From positions 1-10,440 of the forward strand of contig JAKPGH010000083.1 of NCBI GenBank assembly GCA_029550985.1: a stretch of DNA of 10,440 bases, given 5' to 3'. Origin of the DNA: Bacillota bacterium (GTDB lineage Bacteria; Bacillota; Clostridia; Oscillospirales; Ruminococcaceae). The translations under genes and the position numbers were made by a program. Each line of letters opens with the position of its first letter. Positions within the stretch are counted from its first letter, which is position 1. Positions 5,818 through 10,440 of the stretch are shown piece by piece. The notes under the pieces were generated by a model. That model did no database searches, was not told the origin of the DNA, and worked only from the letters and a program-made list of their open reading frames with translations.

Positions 5818-5823
5818 CGTCAT

Positions 5824-5828
5824 CCCTC
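5824..5828 (-). promoter_or_regulatory. Ribosome binding site deciding the zinc-ribbon start
   Basis: GAGGG on the minus strand touches the ATG at 5823 but is 6 bases from the ATG at 5817, favouring the second. Confidence 0.7.
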
Positions 5829-5862
5829 TTTCTCTATAGCAAATGTGTCGGTTGTTACATTT

Positions 5863-5891
5863 ATCTTACTAGGAATCAAAAGAGATTGCAA
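5863..5891 (-). promoter_or_regulatory. Candidate sigma-A promoter of the zinc-ribbon gene
   Basis: TTGCAA (5891-5886), a 17-base spacer and TAAGAT (5868-5863) on the minus strand, about 45 bases before the start codon. The surrounding gap (5818-5926) is AT-rich, and I see no hairpin terminator for the upstream kinase gene, so readthrough may add to expression. Confidence 0.55.
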
Positions 5892-5926
5892 GGGAATTTC
5901 CAATGAATTTAGAAAAGATTTACGAA

Positions 5927-6877
5927 TTATCCAATAAATTCTCGCAACAGGCTATCCAGAGGGATTTTGGAGGCGTCGATGCTGGGGAAGCGAAGCAGCC
6001 CTTTGAAAATCCGCTGGATGGCGGGGTAATCGGCATACTCCTCGGGGCCGGTCATATCCAGCTGGCTTTGCAGCATGGAGTGCCAGACGCACACTTCGTA
6101 GTCGATGGTGGTGTCCATCTTAAAATCCACGTTGTCCCGATAGGGGTTGATGTTTTTCCGCTCGCCTTCCAACACGTTTTCCCAGCTTTTGAGGGTGGCA
6201 AGAGGAGGATAGTTGCGGAACTTGTTGTCCCGCACCATGCGGCGCATCAGCCGAATATCCTTGGGAATAAGGATGTTCTCCTCCCCGCAGACAAACTTGG
6301 AGCGGACGCTGGCGTAAATGCGCATGATGTTCTTTTGGGGAATGTCGCTAAGCACCTTGGGATTGAGGGCGTGAATTCCCTCCATAATCAGCACGTCGTT
6401 GTCGTTAAGCTTAACGTACTGGGTTCCCCGATGTTGGGTTTGGGTGGCAAAGTCAAAGGTGGGCAGCATGGCCTCCCCTTTGCGCAGGAGGGTATCAAAG
6501 CACTCGTTGAGATGCTCCAAATCCATGGCTTCAAAGGACTCCATGTCGGGGGTGCCGTCGGGGAGCCTGGGATAATGATCCATTCCCAGGAAAAAGTTAT
6601 CCATGGACACCACCTGTGCCCCGATGCCGTTGTTAATCAGGCTTTTCTGCAGCTTGTGGGCGGTGGTGGTTTTTCCCGAAGCAGAAGGACCACAAAGCAG
6701 CACAAACTTGTAGTTGGGCATATTTTTCTTCACCAGCACCATGGCGCTGTCCACCTGATGGTGGTAATACTGTTCAGAGCGCAACACCAGGGTATCCGGA
6801 TCCTTTTCCGCCATCTCCACAATACCTGCGATCTCCAAAGGGGTGTACTTCTTTTCTAACAATTCCTTGGTGATCAT
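5927..6877 (-). CDS. Uridine kinase-like P-loop nucleoside kinase
   Basis: A 316-residue P-loop kinase of the uridine kinase/phosphoribulokinase family. It shows a Walker A loop GPSASGKT (63-70), SMDNFF (91-96) at the usual substrate/acidic motif, FDFAT, and IMEGIHALNP as the Walker B-like segment. Plain uridine kinases have about 210 residues. This protein has about 55 extra residues before the P-loop and a long C-terminal region, while the TGS domain found in many longer clostridial relatives is absent. I infer phosphorylation of a nucleoside or similar small molecule; the exact substrate is not determinable. The gene overlaps the hemZ stop by 4 bases and has a strong site (AAGGAGGG) inside hemZ. 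No terminator is obvious downstream. Confidence 0.87.
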   Translation of the reverse strand: MITKELLEKKYTPLEIAGIVEMAEKDPDTLVLRSEQYYHHQVDSAMVLVKKNMPNYKFVLLCGPSASGKTTTAHKLQKSLINNGIGAQVVSMDNFFLGMDHYPRLPDGTPDMESFEAMDLEHLNECFDTLLRKGEAMLPTFDFATQTQHRGTQYVKLNDNDVLIMEGIHALNPKVLSDIPQKNIMRIYASVRSKFVCGEENILIPKDIRLMRRMVRDNKFRNYPPLATLKSWENVLEGERKNINPYRDNVDFKMDTTIDYEVCVWHSMLQSQLDMTGPEEYADYPAIQRIFKGLLRFPSIDASKIPLDSLLREFIG

Positions 6878-8379
6878 GGTGATCCCTCCTTGTAGAATTC
6901 GGTGATCTGCCGCTTACGGTTCAGTATTTCCTCGAAACCCGAAATGTACTCATAGGGATATTTGTAGTTAAACACCCGGCGGACCTTGTCGGGAGGGGCG
7001 CAGAGCTTGGTGACCGCTCCCGCTCCCGCCGCCAGGATGGTGTGGGCGTCCTCCATACTGAAGATGTTGTAAAGCCCTTCTCTTCCCGGCAGGCAAAAGC
7101 CGGTGTTTTCCTGATTCTGTCGGCTGCCCTGCTGCCGGTAGAGGTAATAGGGCCGATACCCCGCCTGCCGCAGCTTCTCCTGGGATTGGGCCAACAACGC
7201 ATCCAGGGGGTAAGAGCCCCGGTCATAGGCGTCGCTTCCAAAAGTGGCCCGCAAATCAGATGATCGCTTGACGGTCAGGGTGTGGATGGTGATGTTTTCC
7301 GCCCCCAAAGCCAACACCTGCTCCAGGCTGCGGTTAAAAGACTCCGGCGTTTGTTCCGGCAGCCCGACAATCAAATCCATGTTGACGTTGTCAAAGCCCA
7401 TTTCCCGGGCCAACGCCATGGCGTCCAGGGTTTCCTGAGCGGTGTGGGCCCTGCCGATGGCCTGCAGAACTTTGTCGTCCAACGCCTGGGGGTTGATGCT
7501 GATGCGGGAAACTCCAAAATCTTTCAAAACCTGGAGTTTTTCCCTGGTGATGGAGTCGGGACGACCCGCTTCCACAGTATATTCCGAAGATTGGAAAAGT
7601 GGGAAGCTTTTTTCCATCTGCCCCAACAGCTTTGCCAACTGTTCCGGCTCCAGAGTGGTGGGGGTTCCCCCGCCGATGTAGACGGTGCGCAGGTGCAATC
7701 CCAGCCGGGAAGCAATGGCGGCAATTTCCTCCAGCTCCCGGCAGAGCAGCTCCAGGTATTCCGGCACCAGTTTTCCCGCCCGGTCGATGGCGTGGGAGAC
7801 AAAAGAGCAGTACAGGCATCGGGTGGGGCAGAAAGGAATTCCCACATACAGGCTGTAGCTTTCGGGGGTGTTGGTCGCCAAAATGCTCTCCTGGGCCTGA
7901 AGAGTGGAAAGGGCCAAATCCGCCTTTTGGGGCAACACCTGATAGTCCCGGATGAGGGATTCCCGCACGGCGGCAATGCTGCCCAGTTCCCTTTGCAGTT
8001 TGCGGCAAAAGTTGACCGGCCGCACCCCCGTTAGGATGCCCCAGGGGGGGCGGATGCCGGTCATCCGGCAAAGCGCTTCATACAACAGCAGGCAGAGCCT
8101 GCGCTCCGCCTCCCATTCCATTCCCCCCACCACAATTTCCGATGGCAAAACTAAATCTCGTGCCTTTTGGGTTTGGCCCCCAATCTGCACCGAAAGTTCG
8201 ATGGCAATGCCCTCTCCCTGCCCTGTCAATACGGCCGAAACCCAGTCCCCCTGCGGCGTTTGGGGCTGATGAAGGACGGCAATTTTTTCTCCGGGGAAAA
8301 ACAGGCGAAGGATACACTCCGCCTCGTAGTCGAAATCTCCCTCCCAGGGCAGGTTTTGGAGGATAAGCTCCAGGGTCAT
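6874..8379 (-). CDS. hemZ: Radical SAM protein HemZ (annotated as coproporphyrinogen dehydrogenase)
   Basis: A 501-residue radical SAM enzyme of the HemN/HemW/HemZ group, the length of Bacillus HemZ. The [4Fe-4S] motif CPTRCLYC uses C184, C188 and C191 and is followed by SF, without the extra cysteine of true HemN. GGGTPT (236-241) is the SAM-binding glycine motif, and VGLPEQTPESF follows further on. The N-terminal 170 residues include the HemZ-type PWGILTGVRPVNFC segment. The family is credited with oxygen-independent conversion of coproporphyrinogen III to protoporphyrinogen IX, but no other haem gene is present here, so the substrate remains an assumption. The start ATG lies inside the MBL stop (ATGA) with no good ribosome site, suggesting re-initiation. 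Its own stop overlaps the kinase start in the same way. Confidence 0.93.
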   Translation of the reverse strand: MTLELILQNLPWEGDFDYEAECILRLFFPGEKIAVLHQPQTPQGDWVSAVLTGQGEGIAIELSVQIGGQTQKARDLVLPSEIVVGGMEWEAERRLCLLLYEALCRMTGIRPPWGILTGVRPVNFCRKLQRELGSIAAVRESLIRDYQVLPQKADLALSTLQAQESILATNTPESYSLYVGIPFCPTRCLYCSFVSHAIDRAGKLVPEYLELLCRELEEIAAIASRLGLHLRTVYIGGGTPTTLEPEQLAKLLGQMEKSFPLFQSSEYTVEAGRPDSITREKLQVLKDFGVSRISINPQALDDKVLQAIGRAHTAQETLDAMALAREMGFDNVNMDLIVGLPEQTPESFNRSLEQVLALGAENITIHTLTVKRSSDLRATFGSDAYDRGSYPLDALLAQSQEKLRQAGYRPYYLYRQQGSRQNQENTGFCLPGREGLYNIFSMEDAHTILAAGAGAVTKLCAPPDKVRRVFNYKYPYEYISGFEEILNRKRQITEFYKEGSP

Positions 8380-8996
8380 CCGCGCAAATAGGGGTTGTAA
8401 GCCCGCTCGTAGTCCAAGGTGGTGCTGACATCGTGGCCGGGGTAGACGGTGTAGTCCCCCTCCAGGGCTGCCAGCTTGGCCAAAGACTGCTTCATCACTT
8501 CAAAATTGCCGCCATACAAGTCGCAACGCCCCACATCCCCCCGGAAGAGGGTATCCCCCGAGAAGATGACGTCTTCGCAGAGATAGCAGACTCCTCCCTT
8601 GGTGTGTCCGGGAGTGTCCAGCACGGTGATGGTCAAATCGTCCACCTGCAGGGTGTCCCCTTCCTTAAGGGTCTGGGCGCCGGTAATGTGGAAGTTATCT
8701 TCATCCCACCGGCTGGCGTAGCTTTTGGAAGGGTCCTCCAGCAGTTCCTTGTCGTTTTCGCCGATGTAGAGCACCGCCTCCGGGTAACGCTTCATCAGCC
8801 CTTTGACGCCGCCAATGTGGTCATAGTGGCCGTGGGTGAGCAGGATATACTTGGGGGTCAAATGATGCTCCTCCAGAATCCCCGCCAATTTTTCCGGCTG
8901 GGCGCCCGGGTCCACCACAAAGCAGCCGCCTTTTTCGGTGCTGACGATATAGCAGTTGGTGCCCAAAGTGCCTACCGGCGCGATAATCACTTTCAT
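8376..8996 (-). CDS. MBL-fold metallo-hydrolase, glyoxalase II-like
   Basis: A 206-residue cytosolic metallo-beta-lactamase-fold hydrolase of the short glyoxalase II-like (YcbL/YqgX) group. The dinuclear metal site is complete: THGHYDH at 54-60 (H55, H57, D59, H60), PGH at 129-131, SGD at 146-148 and PGH at 186-188. The GRCDLYGG stretch (156-163) matches the usual GR(S/T)D loop. It lacks the C-terminal extension of classical glyoxalase II, so a thioester or related small substrate is possible but cannot be read from sequence. The ATG has an AAGGGG ribosome site about 8 bases upstream. The stop overlaps the hemZ start by 4 bases, consistent with translational coupling. Confidence 0.93.
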   Translation of the reverse strand: MKVIIAPVGTLGTNCYIVSTEKGGCFVVDPGAQPEKLAGILEEHHLTPKYILLTHGHYDHIGGVKGLMKRYPEAVLYIGENDKELLEDPSKSYASRWDEDNFHITGAQTLKEGDTLQVDDLTITVLDTPGHTKGGVCYLCEDVIFSGDTLFRGDVGRCDLYGGNFEVMKQSLAKLAALEGDYTVYPGHDVSTTLDYERAYNPYLRG

Positions 8997-9031
8997 AATT
9001 TATTCCCCTTTCTCATCAAATAGCCTTCTTC

Positions 9032-9496
9032 TTACCGAGGCTTTTGGGGCATGATTTCGTTGGTGTCCAGAATCAGGGTGACGGGGCCGTCGTTTTGAAT
9101 GTCCACCAGCATGTGGGTGCCGAAGCGCCCTGTCTCCACCTTGCCGACCAGCTCCTTTACCACCACCACGAAGTAGTCGAACAGCATGGACGCCTTATCA
9201 GGCGCCATGGAGTCGGTGAAGGAAGGCCGCCTTCCCTTTTTGGCGTTGGCGTAAAGGGTAAAGTTGGGGACAATCAAACACTGTCCCCCCACATCCAGCA
9301 AAGAGCGGTTCATCTGGCCGTTGTCATCCTCGAAGATGCGCAGCTCCACCATCTTTTTGGCAAGATAATCGGCGTGCTCCTGCCCGTCCTCGTGGCCGAA
9401 GCCCACCAGGGCCACAAGACCCGGCCCGATGGAATGGTGCTCTTTTCCTTCTATGGTGACGCTGGCGGATGAGACCCGCTGTAAGACTATTCTCAT
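9032..9496 (-). CDS. dtd: D-aminoacyl-tRNA deacylase
   Basis: Dtd hydrolyses D-amino acids (and glycine mischarged on tRNA-Ala) from tRNAs, protecting translation in the cytoplasm. The protein is 154 residues, full length for the family, and starts with the expected MRIVLQRVSSASV, including Arg7. The Gly-cisPro motif is present as NDGPVT (G137-P138). The second signature, normally SQFTL at 77-81, here reads PNFTL: Thr80 is kept but Ser-Gln is replaced by Pro-Asn. The rest (KKGRRPSF, ETGRFGTHM) is standard, so I expect an active enzyme. The ATG is preceded by GGAG at about 9 bases. It lies 25 bases after relA and 35 before the MBL gene, without a visible terminator, and is probably cotranscribed with both. 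Confidence 0.96.
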   Translation of the reverse strand: MRIVLQRVSSASVTIEGKEHHSIGPGLVALVGFGHEDGQEHADYLAKKMVELRIFEDDNGQMNRSLLDVGGQCLIVPNFTLYANAKKGRRPSFTDSMAPDKASMLFDYFVVVVKELVGKVETGRFGTHMLVDIQNDGPVTLILDTNEIMPQKPR

Positions 9497-9521
9497 CGTT
9501 TTTCACTCCGTTATCCAGGGT

Positions 9522-10440
9522 TTACTGCACCGTCCGCTCCACCCGGGTGACCCCGTTGATGCGGCAGAGGGTTTTAATAATGTAGTTGAGCTGGTCCACG
9601 TTGGAAATGCCGAAGGTGATTTGAATGGCGGTGGTGTCCTCCGGCTGCTCCCGGGCGATGAGGGAATAAATGGGCACGTGCATGTTGTTGAGGGCGATGC
9701 TGACGTCCACCAGCAGCCCCGGGCGGTCTTTTCCGTAGATGTCCACGGTGGACTTGAAGATTTCCTTGCTGGAAGCTTCGGACCACTCGCAGTTGACCCA
9801 TCTTGCCTTCTGGTCGGGGTCGTTGAGGGAGTTGACCACGTTGATGCAGTCCCTTTTGTGGATGGAAACACCGTAGCCCCGGGTGATGTAGCCGATAATC
9901 TGGTCCCCCGGCAGCGGATTGCAACACTTGGAAAACTTGACCAGACAACTGTCCAGCCCCTCCACAATCACGCCGCTGGAAGCCTTCCGCTGTTTTTGGG
10001 CGGCCGTCTTTTCCAGCTGCTTTTTGAGGATTTTTTCCCGGTCTTCCTTGTAGTGCTGATTGTAGATTTCCTTAATGCGGGGCATGATTTTGGTCAGGGA
10101 GATTCCGCCGTAACCCAACGCGGCGTAGAATTCGTCCACGCTGTTCAGCCGCTGGTTGCGGGCAATCCGCGTCATGAATTCCTCCATCTGTTCCGGCTCC
10201 AGGAGGATGTTGTTGCGGCGAAATTCCTTTTTCAGTTCCGCTTTGCCCTGCTGGATATTCTCCTCCCGGCGCTCTTTTTTAAACCAGGCGCGGATTTTAT
10301 TGCGGGTGGAGGCGGTTTTGACGATGTTGATCCAGTCCCGGCTGGGGCCGTGGCCCTTGGCGTTGGTGGTGATGATGGTGACAATCTGCCCCGTTTGCAC
10401 CGGGGTGTCCAGGGAGACCATTCGCCCGTCAATTTTGGCC
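9522..10440 (-). CDS. relA: RelA/SpoT-family (p)ppGpp synthetase/hydrolase, C-terminal part (5' end outside window)
   Basis: This is the C-terminal regulatory half of a long RSH enzyme that makes and/or degrades the alarmone (p)ppGpp. The frame is open to the right edge of the window. An ATG at 10421 is internal, because the codons before it (AKIDGR) continue a typical TGS domain that reads on as MVSLDTPVQTGQIV. After the TGS come a basic helical stretch (RNKIRAWFKKERREE), the conserved-cysteine region (KFSKCCNPLPGDQIIGY, then GYGVSIHKRDC) and a C-terminal ACT domain (DRPGLLVDVSIALNN to VERTVQ). These C-terminal domains are known to sense the ribosome and to control the catalytic half. The HD hydrolase and synthetase domains are not visible, so I cannot say which activities the enzyme retains. 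The stop is followed after 25 bases by dtd, the common clostridial order. Confidence 0.96.
   Translation of the reverse strand, partial: AKIDGRMVSLDTPVQTGQIVTIITTNAKGHGPSRDWINIVKTASTRNKIRAWFKKERREENIQQGKAELKKEFRRNNILLEPEQMEEFMTRIARNQRLNSVDEFYAALGYGGISLTKIMPRIKEIYNQHYKEDREKILKKQLEKTAAQKQRKASSGVIVEGLDSCLVKFSKCCNPLPGDQIIGYITRGYGVSIHKRDCINVVNSLNDPDQKARWVNCEWSEASSKEIFKSTVDIYGKDRPGLLVDVSIALNNMHVPIYSLIAREQPEDTTAIQITFGISNVDQLNYIIKTLCRINGVTRVERTVQ

Noticed and set aside
5903..6859. Plus-strand open frame of 318 codons antisense to the kinase gene
   Set aside because: The minus-strand frame has clear kinase motifs. The plus-strand product is a His/Val/Gly-rich mirror with no domain and no ribosome site, a side effect of codon use.
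7282..8034. Plus-strand open frame of 250 codons antisense to hemZ
   Set aside because: It lies wholly within the well-supported hemZ gene, has composition typical of an antisense shadow, and shows no motif or promoter.
8376..8996. Beta-lactam resistance function for the MBL-fold protein
   Set aside because: No signal peptide, glyoxalase II-like short form, and an operon with housekeeping genes; the fold alone does not indicate resistance.
9032..9496. Possibility that dtd is an ATD-type deacylase because of the leading proline in PNFTL
   Set aside because: Arg7, Phe79 and the NDGPVT motif are of the Dtd type, and ATD is known mainly from animals.
1..10440. Search for CRISPR arrays, tRNA or rRNA genes, transposase genes, prophage or defence clusters
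   Set aside because: No regularly spaced repeats, cloverleaf-like stretches, transposase or phage motifs were seen. The gene content is conserved clostridial housekeeping, and linking these genes into a new system would be unsupported.

Overview
The window reads as a chromosomal housekeeping segment of an endospore-forming member of the Clostridia (Firmicutes), plausibly an Oscillospiraceae/Ruminococcaceae-type gut lineage. This rests on gene content and order: relA, dtd, an MBL hydrolase and hemZ at one end, and a yabM-yabN(mazG)-yabO(rqcP)-yabP-yabQ-divIC-yabR series, interrupted by a gene for HU, at the other. Presence of yabP and yabQ argues for a sporulating ancestry. Every supported gene lies on the minus strand, so transcription runs from high to low coordinates.

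Layout in the direction of transcription. (1) 10440-5927: the 3' part of a RelA/SpoT-family (p)ppGpp enzyme (5' end outside the window), D-aminoacyl-tRNA deacylase, a glyoxalase II-like metallo-beta-lactamase hydrolase, the radical SAM protein HemZ and a uridine-kinase-like P-loop kinase. The genes are tightly packed, with two ATGA stop/start overlaps. (2) 5817-5344: a single gene for a coiled-coil/zinc-ribbon protein, with its own predicted promoter and terminator. (3) 5195-2331: a SpoVB/MurJ-type flippase, MazG and HU, closed by a clear intrinsic terminator. A perfect palindrome overlaps the predicted promoter of this unit. (4) 2207-196: RqcP, YabP, YabQ, DivIC and an S1-domain protein. A long hairpin separates RqcP from YabP, and a strong terminator follows the S1 gene. 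(5) 195-1: non-coding, with two structures that would act as terminators on the plus strand, suggesting a convergent gene beyond the left edge.

Functionally the window combines stress and quality control (stringent response, D-aa-tRNA removal, NTP clean-up, ribosome-associated quality control) with cell envelope, division and sporulation functions (flippase, DivIC, YabP/YabQ). I see no mobile element, CRISPR array, tRNA or rRNA, and no convincing undescribed multi-gene system. The observations most worth checking are the broken or cryptic 5' end of mazG next to a T5 run, the palindrome at the flippase promoter, the hairpin between rqcP and yabP, the non-canonical PNFTL motif in Dtd, and the paired hairpins in the left-hand tail.
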